Assembly: GCA_964017235.1 (NCBI GenBank) | Contig: OZ024936.1 | Span: 88,634,537-88,698,536, forward strand | DNA from: Sabellastarte sp. h YS-2021 | Lineage: Eukaryota > Annelida > Polychaeta > Sabellida > Sabellidae | DNA length: 64,000 bases | Direction of reading: 5' to 3' | Part shown: piece by piece, positions 28,811 to 40,900 of the stretch | How positions within the stretch are numbered: position 1 is the first letter of the stretch | Layout: every line of letters begins with the position of its first letter | The notes under the pieces: generated by a model | Seen by the model: the letters and a program-made list of their open reading frames with translations, nothing else | What the model was told of the DNA's origin: nothing | Databases searched by the model: none | Translations under genes and position numbers: made by a program

Positions 28811-31020
28811 CGTTGAATAGTTGCAAAATGTCATATTCACAAAAGGGATCGAGTTGAGCCAAAAATCAGCTCAAAGTTTAGTGAAAACAGCTGCAAATTT
28901 GAGCAGGCTTTTTTTGTGATTAAATCACCGATGAAGTCCACACAAAAATACTTTCAACAGTATTTCGTCTCTCCACTAACATAGTGAAGATACAGTGAAA
29001 CTGTTTTGGAAGGACTATTTTAGTATGTAGAGTTAACCGTTTAAAATACTGTAAAAACTTACCGTTACAGGAAGATTAAAAAGGAAATAATGCAAAACAA
29101 TTGTTCTTATGATTTGTAAAGTATAATATTTTTTAAAAATTTTTTTTAAAAAATTCAGCCCCCAGGGGGCAGGAGCTTCAATTTTTACCTTTGAAAAAAA
29201 AAGATAAATTGTATTTTCACTTTTTTTTTCAGATGTAGACCTTTAGCCCCTGGATCTGTTTTATATGCACCGATTCATAGGAAGTAGTTTTTGTGGAGCG
29301 TTGGCAGCGGTGGAAGTATGCATGTGGTGGGCCACTTTGCACACGTGTGTTGTGAAATAGTGCGGCTCAAGAATACATAGGTGACATGCTGTTAGGTGAT
29401 GGGACTACTTTTTATAATCACTTTTAAGAAAAAAATTCCTTTTTCAAAGTCAACACAAAAAGTAAAGGAATAGAAATATAATATATATATTAAAAATGCT
29501 ATGTATAGATTCTGTTATATATATTACGTATACATATATAATTATATAATATTAAATGACATTAGTTGTACATGTAAATATGTCTTCATATTTTTGTGTT
29601 TGCACAGTTGAACACACAAAAACAACAAACTTTTAGATGAAATGTATAATCGATATTTTTCAAAGGCAATGCACAAACCCATGTCTTTTCTTAATGCTAG
29701 ATTTGCGATTGTGTCTTCTAAACAGCTGTTAAAAAAATCACCACTGATTTGCATAATAGACCACACCTACAATATCTCCTTATAAGGCGGTAGTTTTGTT
29801 ACCATAAAAATATGCAAGTCTTGAATCATCATTTTACAATAACGAGTAATTTAGTCAAAAAAATTAGTGCTAAATAAGTGGGAAAAATCAGTTTGACAAA
29901 AATGCATTAGATATTGTGACTTTATAAGAAGTCACAAACAATTATTGAATTTTTCTTAAAAATAATGTATTCCAGTGAATTACTGTTGCTTTTAGGTTGT
30001 AATAAAAAATGCTGCAGAAATATGGTACCTCGTCATCATTGAATTTTAAAAGTCATTCTTGCTTATGGGGTGGGGGGATGGGGGTGGTGGTTATAGATTA
30101 CCATAAAAAAAGTAAATTTTGTTCGTCCATATTCTTGATTAATATTATTATTGTACTTAAGGGCTGTACACAAAATACTGATTCAGTGTGACGCTCTAGT
30201 TATATGAGCCCCACCCCTCCCCTTTAAATGAATGTATTGTTGGAAAAACAAATTTAAAAACCGAACGATAAGATACGAGTGAAACTAGGGTGTTAATAGG
30301 AGATTGTAATGACAAGAGGCAGCATTGTAATGATATTGGTCACAAAAATTATTATTTGAGGATGTAAAAATCTCTTTTTAATGCGTGTGTTGCAATGAGT
30401 TACATCTTGAAAAAATAATAAATATCTACCCCCAAAAATATGATCTGGCCATTCTGTGGTTACATGTTGATGGTATGTACTGATCTGATAAGGGTCCAAG
30501 AATACTTCTAACTGAAGGCTGTGTTGAGATTACATCTGCAACAAAAGTGCAATTTCAGGGTGGAAAATCTCTTTTCTAGTCATTCTTCAAGATCTGATGG
30601 TTTTGTCCCTGTGAATTCTTATCAGTTTGTGAAGAAAATTGGAAACTATAATGATAATTATAAGAGATTTTAATGATAAGAAACCATTTTCTTAATGACC
30701 TTAAAGCCTCCGTAGTAATAAAGAAAATTTAAATCTTTCATCCTAAGACGTGATTTTATTGATACAAAAATGATTCCGCCCATAAAAATATAAGTGCTTG
30801 TTGAAGAGAAGAGTATGTTGAAAGACTAGCTGTGTACCAAAATTACAATCATGGCTGCCCAGTTGAAAACCTCATCAATATATCTTTTGAGAATTTAAAC
30901 CTGTACTCATAATGGGGGATTTTAATGATATAAAGCTGCATTGTGATGAACAAGGGTATTTTCAAAGTTGTGTCTCTTCCTTTGATAATGCATGTAGATA
31001 GTGCATACCCTTTAAAAGCC
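28811..31020. other. DGK 3' UTR / intergenic, no gene seen
   Basis: AT-rich with AATAAA-like signals near 30001 and 30417; the true cleavage site cannot be chosen by eye. 28833-28908 (ATTCACAAAAGGGATCGAGT, TTGAGCCAAAA) recurs at 59471-59550. The rest is unremarkable. Confidence 0.5.
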
Positions 31021-32101
31021 GGGGGCCGTATTCACTAAACCTCCCATATTTTTAAGGTCCCTTTATTAAAGGAAGGTGAAAAATCTCCTTTGGTAAGGTG
31101 ACCTTTAAAATGCTATTCACTAAACCTCCTTTATGGTTTTCTTACCAAAGGAGACCTTAAATAAAGGATCCTTTATTAAAGGAGTGCATCCAACCATCTG
31201 ATTGGTTAAAAATGTTTGTTCATAAAGGCTCCTTTGTCTTTCCCTTACTTTTGTATTTTCTTCTTTCCATGTATATTATTAGTATAAGATTATTGTTATG
31301 ATGTGTTTTCTTTTGCCGTTTAAGATGATATTTCATATTTTAAGAAAAAAATATCTAACTTTTAAAGATTTTTGTATTGCATATGTATTGCAGATTAAAG
31401 ATTACAGTTTTTATATTCACGGGTAGCCATGCTTTTTGACATGTTTTTTCACATCTTCTCATTAAATATTCATACAATTTAACCCATAAATCGTACAAAA
31501 TGGTGGGTAATAAAGGTAAAACATCCCTCATCAGACATACACGGAAAAGATATGTATCACTCATGAAAGTAAACAATATAATAGTCATGTGGGAAGTTTT
31601 CCTATTGTGGTAATAGCTACTTTTCACGCAGATACTGTGACATATGTCATATACATTTTCATTGGGTTTGACCACATATTGGCTGAATATCCCAAAAATT
31701 TCAAAGAAAGACGTATGGTGATATAAATGATGTAGTGTGGACAAAAAGTGTGCAAATGTCATAACATTTCATAAATTACCTCAATTTTTACATAAAAAGT
31801 CAAACCACCAAAACTCCCCTTTATCATAAAGGTAGTCACACACTTACCTTGAAAATTAAGGGAAAAAACCAAGGATTCCTCAGTAAAGGAAGGTTAGTGA
31901 ATATCAAAATTCAAGATTCCCTTGAAAGTTAAGGATTTCCTAGATTTTTAAGGTTTCCTTGAAAGTCAAGGAAAAAAGTTAGGCTTCTTTGTTTGAGGGA
32001 GGTTTAATGAATACAAAAACAAAGGAAGGGGCAAGAAATAAAGGAAATCCTTACTTTTTAAGGGTTCCTTGGAATAAAGGAGGTTTAGTGAATACGGGCC
32101 C
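31021..32101. mobile_element. 1.08-kb TIR element, ends GGGCC(C)GTATTCACTAAACCTCC
   Basis: Left end GGGCCGTATTCACTAAACCT and right end AGGTTTAGTGAATACGGGCC are inverted. Subterminal regions are rich in CCTTTATTAAAGG-type and CTTGAAAGTCAAGG-type palindromes. No transposase frame. Related end phrases (GTATTCACGAAAGGTCTTAG) occur at 54376 and, weaker, at 40915, 46528 and 53905. Confidence 0.7.
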
Positions 32102-32459
32102 TGATATTAATACTAGTGACGGGTCCATCATGTGATTGAGGGTATAAGCATCAGAATGGGGGATTACACCATGGTGACTGTCAAAGGCCTTGACGTAACT
32201 TGAAACTCCAGCCTTGGCCAAAGCTTACACTTTGTTGCTTTATAAAATATGTTAAGTTGTAAGACCATAGACGAAAGCCTTGACTTTAAGCAGTCAAATT
32301 CTGTACTCTTTTGTTCTTTGAAGCTGGTCCCTGGAATTGTAAATGTGTAGTACTTTATTAGTACTTGACAGCATTTGAATTTACAGAAAACTCTCTACTG
32401 TTTAAAACTTGTAACACCAGCTGTTAAACTGTATTTCAGTAATAAAAAAAAATATGATA

Positions 32460-32684
32460 GAGTAAGAAATCTAAAATTTGCCAGGATTCTAAAATTCGCC
32501 ACCTCTAAAACCTTAGTTAATTTTATGAAGAAAATGATGTTTTTGTCTAAAAATTGGTATTTTTCAGTTCAAAAAGCCTTAATTTACTATATAGTCAACA
32601 AATCTCACCACAATTCATTTATTTTATTAGTATTTTGACATGTGGTGATTTTCAGATATGTGGCGAATTTTAGATTTCTTACTC
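32460..32684. mobile_element. TA-target MITE, copy 1 (225 bp)
   Basis: Ends GAGTAAGAAATCTAAAATTT and AAATTTTAGATTTCTTACTC, flanked by TA. The end motif TCTAAAATTTGCCAG is doubled (TCTAAAATTCGCCA follows at once), and the other end is doubled likewise (TGGTGATTTTCAGA, TGGCGAATTTTAGA). Copies at 43075-43274 and 63772-63994. Tc1/mariner-like by target and ends. Confidence 0.88.
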
Positions 32685-33389
32685 TAGCAATTTACACAAT
32701 GGCCACTTTAACAGGGAATTAAGAGTAAATGTTGGAAAAAACCCAGAGGCACTCAGTCAGCATTGTAAGATTGAAACTAAATTTATATGATGGTTGTAAT
32801 AGTGATTATAGGATGTTAGTAAATGTCTTGCCATGCATTTCATCACACAGTCAATTTTACTGTGAAAAAAAGTATTCTCTGGTTGTGAGTTATCTTGTGA
32901 AATTCTAAGGCCAAATATTTAACAAAGCAAGCATCTTGATGTGTTCTTCTCTAATCACCTAGTTATTTGAACGTGTTACTGCACTATTCTTAGATATTTA
33001 AGCGTCCCGCAAGGGACGCTTGTTTGTGTATGGGAGAGCTTCTGGCTCCGCCGGCTCCGCCGGCTCCGCATTTTGTTTTCCTTATAACTCTGTAACCGTT
33101 AGGCGGATTCTTTTCAAATTTGGCAGGTTTAGGCAGTAGCCTTGGGGAATTTTTTTGAATATGCTGCAGTGATATTTCAACCAATCAGAGAGGTCACATG
33201 ACCAAAAATGTCTTTTTTCGATGGGGAAGCTTGTCCGGATGATAACTTAAAAGGAATTTTATCAATTCACCTGAAACTTGGCAAATACATTCATTCTATT
33301 AAAATCTGGAAATCATTAGATTTTGGCATTGATTGGTCAAGAAATGGCCGAGTAATTAATGATTAATTAATCATTACGAATTTTCCAAA

Positions 33390-34345
33390 TAAGGAAAACA
33401 CAAAAATGCTTATATCTCGAAAACCGTGCTAGATAGAGCGATTTCGACGAAATTTTTAACCCGCAGGGTATCTCTGCGGAGTAGTTTTCCCAATTTTCAA
33501 AAAATTTTTGTCTCGCCCAAAATGGCGGCCATTTTGAATTTTCGAAATTTTCGCAAAAATTGCAAAACACAAAAATGCTTATATCTCAAAAACCGTGCTA
33601 GATAGAGCAATTTCGACAAAATTTTTGACCCGCAGGATATCTCTGCAGAGTACTTTTCCCAATTTTCAAAAAATTTTTGTCTCGCTAAAAATGGCGGCCA
33701 TTTTGAATTTTCGAAATTTTCGCAAAAATTGCAAAACATAAAAATGCTTATATCTCGAAAACCCTGCTAGATAGAGCGATTTCGACGAAATTTTTGACCC
33801 ACAGGGTATCTCTGCAGAGTAGCCATGCCAATTTTCAAAAAAATTTTGTCTCGCCAAAAATGGCGGCCATTTTGAATTTTCGAATTTTTCGCAAAAATTG
33901 CAAAACATAAAAATGCTTATATCTCAAAAACCCTGCTAGATAGAGCGATTTCGAGGAAATTTTTGACCCGTAGGGTATCTCTGCAGAGTAGCCATGCCAA
34001 TTTTCAAACAAAAAATTTCTCACAAAAAATGGCGGCCATTTTGAATTTTCGAATTTTTCGCAAAATTGCAAAACACAAAAATGCTTATATCTCGAAAACC
34101 GTGCTAGATAGAGCGATTTCGACGAAATTTTTGACCCACTGGGTATCTCTGCAGAGTAGCCATGCCAATTTTCCAAAAAAATTTGTCTTGCCAAAAATGG
34201 CGGCCATTTTGAATTTTCGAATTTTTGCGCAAAAATTGCAAAACACAAAAATGCTAATATTTCGAAAACCGTGCTACATAGAGCGATTTCGACAAAATTT
34301 TTTATCTTCAGGGTATCTCTGCAGAGCAGCTATCCCAAAGAGCTT
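33390..34345. repeat. Tandem repeat D, 169-bp unit, 6 copies
   Basis: AAAATGCTTATATCTCGAAA recurs near 33405, 33576, 33743, 33912, 34080 and 34248. Each unit carries GTGCTAGATAGAGCGATTTC, GGGTATCTCTGCAGAGTAG and AAAATGGCGGCCATTTTGAA. The - strand open frames with repeated FCNFC...NSKWPPF come from this array; 169 is not a multiple of 3, so they hop frames and are not a gene. Confidence 0.92.
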
Positions 34346-37300
34346 TCACTTGGTGAAGTTTCAGACCCATAGCTAATTGCTCACCTACTCAAAAAGAGTA
34401 AATGCGAATTACCTCTAAAAGTATTGCAGATGGCCAATTTTTCTCAAATAACTCATTCACCTACTTTTGGAAGAGCTTTCACATGGTGAAGTTTCAGATC
34501 CATAGCCAATTACTCACCTACTCAAAATGAGTAAATGCGAATTATCTCTAAAAGTATTGCAGATAGCCAATTTTTCTCAAATAACTCATTCACCTACTTT
34601 TGGGAGAGCTTTCACATAGTGAAGTTTCAGACCCATAGCTAATTATTTACCTACTCAAAATGAGTAAATGCTAATTATCTGTAAAAGTATTGCGGATACC
34701 CAATTTTTATCAAATAACTCATTCATCTACTTATGGGAGAGCTTTCACATGGTGAAGTTTCAGACCCATAGCTAATTACTCACCTACTCAAAATGAGTAA
34801 ATGCGAATTATCTCTAAAAGTATTGCAGATAGCCAATTTTTCTCAAATAACTCATTCACCTACTTTTGGGAGAGCTTTCACTTGGTGAAGTTTCAGACCC
34901 ATAGCTAATTACTCACCTACTCAAAATGAGTAAATGCGAATTATCTCTAAAAGTATTGCAGATAGCCAATTTTTCTCAAATAACTCATTCACCTACTTTT
35001 GGGAGAGCTTTCACTTGGTGAAGTTTCAGACCCATAGCTAATTACTCACCTACTCAAAATGAGTAAATGCGAATTATCTCTAAAAGTATTGCAGATAGCC
35101 AATTTTTGTCAAATTAATCATTCACCTACTTTTGGGAGAGCTTTCACTTGGTGAAGTTTCAGACCCATAGCTAATTACTCACCTACTCAAAATGAGTAAA
35201 TGCGAATTATCTCTAAAAGTATTGCAGATAGCCAATTTTTCTCAAATAACTCATTCACCTACTTTTGGGAGAGCTTTCACTCTGTGAAGTTTCAGACCCA
35301 TAGCTAATTACTCACCTACTCAAAATGAGTAAATGCGAATTATCTCTAAAAGTATTGCAGATAGCCAATTTTTCTCAAATAACTCATTCACCTACTTTTG
35401 GCAGAGCTTTCACTTGGTGAAGTTTCAGACCCATAGCTAATTACTCACCTACTGAAAATGAGTAAATGTGAATTATCTCTAAAAGTATTGCAGATAGCCA
35501 ATTTTTCTCAAATAACTCATTCACCTACTTTTGGGAGAGCTTTCACTTGGTGAAGTTTCAGACCCATAGCTAATTACTCACCTACTCAAAATGAGTAAAT
35601 GCGATTTATCTCTAAAAGTATTGCAGATAGCCAATTTTTCTCAAATAACTCATTCACCTACTTTTGGGAGAGCTTTCACTTGGTGAAGTTTCAGACCCAT
35701 AGCTAATTACTCACCTACTGAAAATGAGTAAATGTGAATTATCTCTAAAAGTATTGCAGATAGCCAATTTTTCTCAAATAACTCATTCACCTACTTTTGG
35801 GAGAGCTTTCACTCTGTGAAGTTTCAGACCCATAGCTAATTACTCACCTACTCAAAATGAGTAAATGCGAATTATCTCTAAAAGTATTGCAGATAGCCAA
35901 TTTTTCTCAAATAACTCATTCACCTACTTTTGGCAGAGCTTTCACTTGGTGAAGTTTCAGACCCATAGCTAATTACTCACCTACTGAAAATGAGTAAATG
36001 TGAATTATCTCTAAAAGTATTGCAGATAGCCAATTTTTCTCAAATAACTCATTCACCTACTTTTGGGAGAGCTTTCACTTGGTGAAGTTTCAGGCCCATA
36101 GCTAATTACTCACCTACTCAAAATGAGTAAATGCGAATTATCTCTAAAAGTATTGCAGATAGCCAATTTTTCTCAAATAACTCATTCACCTACTTTTGGG
36201 AGAGCTTTCACTTGGTGAAGTTTCAGACCCATAGCTAATTACTCACCTACTCAAAATGAGTAAATGCGAATTATCTCTAAAAGTATTGCAGATAGCCAGT
36301 TTTTCTCAAATTAATCATTCACCTACTTTTGGGAGAGCTTTCACTTGGTGAAGTTTCAGACCCATAGCTAATTACTCACCTACTCAAAATGAGTGAATGC
36401 GAATTATCTCTAAAAGTATTGCAGATAGCCAATTTTTCTCAAATTAATCATTCACCTACTTTTGGGAGAGCTTTCACTTGGTGAAGTTTCAGACCCATAG
36501 CTAATTACTCGTCTACTCAAAATGAGTCAATGCGAATTATCTGTAAAAGTATTGCGGATACCCAATTTTTATCAAATACTCATTCATCTACTTGTGGGAG
36601 AGCTTTCACATGGTGAAGTTTCAGACCCATAGCTAATTACTCACCTACTCAAAATGAGTAAATGCGAATTATCTCTAAAAGTATTGCAGATAGCCAATTT
36701 TTCTCAAATAACTCATTCACCTACTTTTGGGAGAGCTTTCACTCTGTGAAGTTTCAGACCCATAGCTAATTACTCACCTACTCAAAATGAGTAAATGCGA
36801 ATTATCTCTAAAAGTATTGCAGATAGCCAATTTTTCTCAAATAACTCATTCACCTACTTTTGGGAGAGCTTTCACTTGGTGAAGTTTCAGACCCATAGCT
36901 AATTACTCACCTACTGAAAATGAGTAAATGTGAATTATCTCTAAAAGTATTGCAGATAGCCAATTTTTCTCAAATAACTCATTCACCTACTTTTGGGAGA
37001 GCTTTCACTTGGTGAAGTTTCAGACCCATAGCTTATTACTCACCTACTCAAAATGAGTAAATGCGATTTATCTCTAAAAGTATTGCAGATAGCCAATTTT
37101 TCTCAAATAACTCATTCACCTACTTTTGGGAGAGCTTTCACTTGGTGAAGTTTCAGACCCATAGCTAATTACTCACCTACTGAAAATGAGTAAATGTGAA
37201 TTATCTCTAAAAGTATTGCAGATAGCCAATTTTTCTCAAATAACTCATTCACCTACTTTTGGGAGAGCTTTCACTCTGTGAAGTTTCAGACCCATAGCAA

Positions 37301-37545
37301 ATTATTCACCTACTCAAAATAAGTAAATGTGAATTATCTCTAAAAGTATTGCAGATAGCCAATTTTTCTCAAATAACTCATTCACTTACTTTTGGGAGAG
37401 CTTTCACTTGGTGAAGTTTCACACCCATAGATAATTATTCACCTACTCAAAATGAGTAAATGTGAATTATCTCTTAATAGTATTGCAGATAGCCAATTTT
37501 TCTCAAATAACTCATTCACCTACTTTTGGAAGACCTTTCACACAC
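34330..37545. repeat. Satellite B, 133-bp unit, about 24 copies
   Basis: GAAGTTTCAGACCCATAGCT recurs every 133 bp from about 34350 to 37415. Units share TACTCAAAATGAGTAAATGC, AAAAGTATTGCAGATAGCCA and CATTCACCTACTTTTGGGAG. Variant monomers (CACTCTGTG, CTACTGAAAATG, GCGATTTATC, GCGGATACCC) recur in order, giving a higher-order pattern. Homologous to satellite A at 1-765. Confidence 0.95.
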
Positions 37546-37599
37546 GAAAATGAAAAATTGTGAATATCTCGGAAAAGCTATTTCTTCTGCTTTAATGCT

Positions 37600-37905
37600 C
37601 GGCGGGAGATACACACCACGGCAGTGGTCTTGACAAAAATTTTTGTCTCCCCAAAAATGGTGGCCATTTTGAATTTTCAAAGTTTTTGCAAAACACAAAA
37701 ATGCTTATATCTCGAAAACCGTGCTATATGGAGTGAACTCAACAAAATTTTGGACCTGCTGGGTATCTCTGCAGAGTAGCCATGCCAATTTTCAAAATAT
37801 TTTTGTCTCGCCAAATATAGCGGACATTTTTAATTTTTTTATTTTTTGCAAAACACAAAAATGCTTATATCTTGAAAACCGTGCTAGATAGAGCAGACTG
37901 CGCTG
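37600..37905. repeat. Tandem repeat D, two further units after satellite B
   Basis: AAAATGGTGGCCATTTTGAA at about 37657 and CTTATATCTCGAAAACCGTG at 37703, then CTTATATCTTGAAAACCGTG at 37863. So satellite B lies between members of the 169-bp family. Confidence 0.85.
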
Positions 37906-38037
37906 ACTTTGGTTGCCACAACAGTATAAGGCTAGAAACGAAGCATTTTCTTAATACTTTAGCACTCACCTTTATATCCTTTTTGGGACGCTTTGTTTTT
38001 GCATCTTTTTTTTTTGCGAGCGATCCTCTAGTTATTT

Positions 38038-40900
38038 TTGTTTTTTTCGTATTTTAAGATGCCAGAAACTTGTTTTGTTGTGTAGTCTTTAACTGAATGT
38101 TTGAATTACATCATTGTGATAAGTAGTATGCACAAGTGCATAATGGTTTTCTTTTTTCAAGATATTTATCTGATGAAGTTGATTAATTATAAATGAACGA
38201 TACCGTTTATCAGAGGTTGATGGGCAACTACCAGCTTTCCCACTTGAGGTCAGGACCGAGAACCAAACTCCGATCTCAGAGGTGGGGGAGAGAGTGTTAC
38301 CACTCTGCCACCGTGGCCCCTTTCAAATCTGTCAAAGGAATCTGTAGGTAGTCACATGTTGACTGACACGGGGTAGCACAATATAAACCGCTTCAAAAGG
38401 GTTAAATGTAATAGTTCAAAAAGCATAAAAATCTTCTGATAACATATTAAAAAAAATTGGTACAATGAAATATTCTGAGCTTAATGATAAACGCCATTAA
38501 TTATCTTCGCAGTAGTCAACATAGCAAAAGGATGTTTTACAATAAAATGTTTGTTAAAATGGACTGTACTTTCTAGGCCACTGGGGGATATTACAAGTAA
38601 TGAAGATGGATTTGTGATTTCAGTATGTGACAAATAAGTATCAAGAAAATACAAAAATGTATGAACTTTTATTGATTTATTTCACTCATTTGTTTTGCAT
38701 ATATTTCTGTTATACTAGTAAAATGTCTGAATGTCAATAGAAGTTAAGTTTTCTTGAGTCGATGTTCGACGCAAACTAGAAAAAAAAAAATTGTCATTTT
38801 AAATGCTTGTATGATGATGTTTAAAGGTATGCATGATTTTAGTTTAAAGATATGTAGGTTATTAAAACTGGTGTGGTTCAACATAGATACTATGTGTGGT
38901 TTTCATTAGTAAACACGCGGTCTTAAAGATGTCGTCCAATGAGAATACCCTATCATTATGTTTAAAGGGTTTTGTTATATTCATTCCCATTGGCCAAAAA
39001 TGAAATTCATCACAAAGTGTGTGAATTTATATATTATGTTATATATAGATAGAATGTAATTAATTTTTTTTTTTTTTTTCAAAAAACTAAGGATTTTTAA
39101 GACAAAAGTGCTGTGTCGGCAAGTTATTTTACAATGCAAGGATTTTTTTGTGTAATTTCAATGTATCTAATATATTCCTTTATATTATTATAATAATAAT
39201 AATCAGTCTCCATGTGTGTTTTAATATGTGCTGTTAATATTGTTATATTGTTTTCACGTTGTAAACCACAGTTATGATATTTTACTGGATGATTTCCAAA
39301 CAGTTAACAATTGGCTAAATGTTTTAAGAGTCTTTTTCCTAATAACGAGAAAGTATTATTGTAAAGAAATTAATTCTTGTTATCATACTTTTTTGTGGTT
39401 GGGAAACATACCGGAGATAAGGATTGTGACAAGAAATGAGATTAAAAATATACATGTGATTTTATTTGTTTTTGATTTTCTTGTGATAAAATTCAGGAAA
39501 AGACCGTACTATTGGTATGATGAAATAGCAAGACTAGTTTACTTTTAAAAAAAAATGAAATATTGTAGCACACGTCTCAATCCTCGTCATACAGAATGGT
39601 TGAGTAAAACATGTAATATTTGGCAAATGGATAATAAATATAAAGACATCCAAATGGTGTGTCCTATATTTGGGCATATTTTTTAAGTTTGTACAGCATT
39701 ATTGCTGAGTATGTTTTATTCTCATTAACTCTGTAGGCAGACATACTCAATTGGGACAACATCAAAACTCAACGCTTACAGTGTCCTTAAAGAACCCCAA
39801 TGGTTTTACATTGATGGCTTGCCGATATGAATACCGGTAGTATACTTCTGTCATTTTCATTGGGTAAAGTCAGAATATATCTGTGAATCAAATAAGATGG
39901 GGGGTGGGGGAATATATGTATGGGTCGATTCAGTCTTCATCGTACAATAGTCAGACACAAAGTCTGTGGTAGTTTTTTGTTGTTGTTTTTTTGACAAGGT
40001 TTTTGAAGTGGAAATTACAGAGGAATATGTATATCCGACATTTAACTTTTAATAGAAAAACAAGAAATAATGAGATTAAATTCTTGTGACTTTAAACCAT
40101 GCGAGATATATACTGTATTTTTTAATGGAATAGGGTTGGGGAGTGGGGTATCAGTTAAAGCTCTTGCCAAACATGTAACACACATATGTGTTATACAAAA
40201 CATTTGAGATTTAACCACAGAAAAATTTGAAGTTTAGAAGAGATGTGTGTAATTTACAGAACTGATTTCTTGTTATTTTGAGGTATCAGTCTATATTTTT
40301 GTGTAGGTTACTTCAGTTCCTGTTGAAATACTCGTGGTCTAAAACTGTACAATTCTGGTGATAGATGCTGAGAACTTGTTAATAATAAGTAGAAAAATTA
40401 GCACTCTGTAAAATCCAGCAAAACTGGGGCACAAATGGTTTAAATTTGCACTTTTCTGTGTAAAATATGTATTGAAATTCTTTTCCAAAAATTGTTCGTT
40501 GACACTAGCCCAACTAATAGCTTCTACACCAAAAAAATACCAGCCGACTAATTAACGTTTTTTTTAACGTTTTTTTTGTTTTGTTTTGTTTTTTGTTGGA
40601 GGTGGGGGAGCAGTTGAATTTCTGCACTAAATTGGCAGCCTAAATCAGCAGCTCATAGCCAGTGGATATACAGGTGACTGAGCATGGGTCAAACTTGGCA
40701 GTTATTATGTACTCGCTGTTTGTGCCAAATTTTAAGACACTGTTTTCTGAATTACGGGGTCAAGCCATAGCTGCTTTACACATACGTATTTTTGTATTCA
40801 CCAAAGAATTCACGTGTTTATCATGTGACCATCACATACCAATGTTTTCCGTAAAAAGCTACAAGTCTATATTATTACTACAGTTATAGTCCCTGGAGAG
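38038..40900. other. Intergenic; one SINE fragment, no gene seen
   Basis: 38224-38325 is a - strand head of the tRNA-derived SINE (AACTACCAGCTTTCCCACTT, GTGTTACCACTCTGCCACCG). The rest is AT-rich with simple T and A runs. The open frame at 39228-39548 is low in complexity and has no recognisable motif. Confidence 0.55.

Larger units (their letters stand above)
32959..38037. mobile_element. Satellite-cored composite element, possibly Helentron-associated
   Basis: Both borders carry CTAGTTATTT (32959-32968, 38028-38037). Near the left border is the hairpin AGCGTCCCGCAAGGGACGCT (33002-33021); GGGACGCTT recurs at 37985. Inside are 169-bp repeats (33390-34330), a 133-bp satellite (34330-37545) and two more 169-bp units (37600-37900). 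Hairpin, central satellite and absence of a coding frame resemble Helentron-associated non-autonomous elements of bivalves (for example the pearl family), but the assignment is inference. The DNA from 38038 returns to ordinary AT-rich sequence. Confidence 0.5.

Noticed and set aside
31355-31762. - strand frame with similarity to the frame at 52916-53335
   Set aside because: The likeness follows short shared AT-rich DNA phrases, not conserved protein motifs; treated as dispersed repeat.
33367-34376. Series of - strand frames repeating FCNFCENFENSKWPPF
   Set aside because: Produced by the 169-bp array; the period is not a multiple of 3 and frames break at each unit.
34330-37545. CRISPR array
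   Set aside because: Direct repeats are 133 bp with no unique spacers, in an animal genome; it is satellite DNA.
39228-39548. + strand 106-codon frame rich in Phe/Ile/Tyr
   Set aside because: Low-complexity AT-rich DNA with no motif or splice signals.
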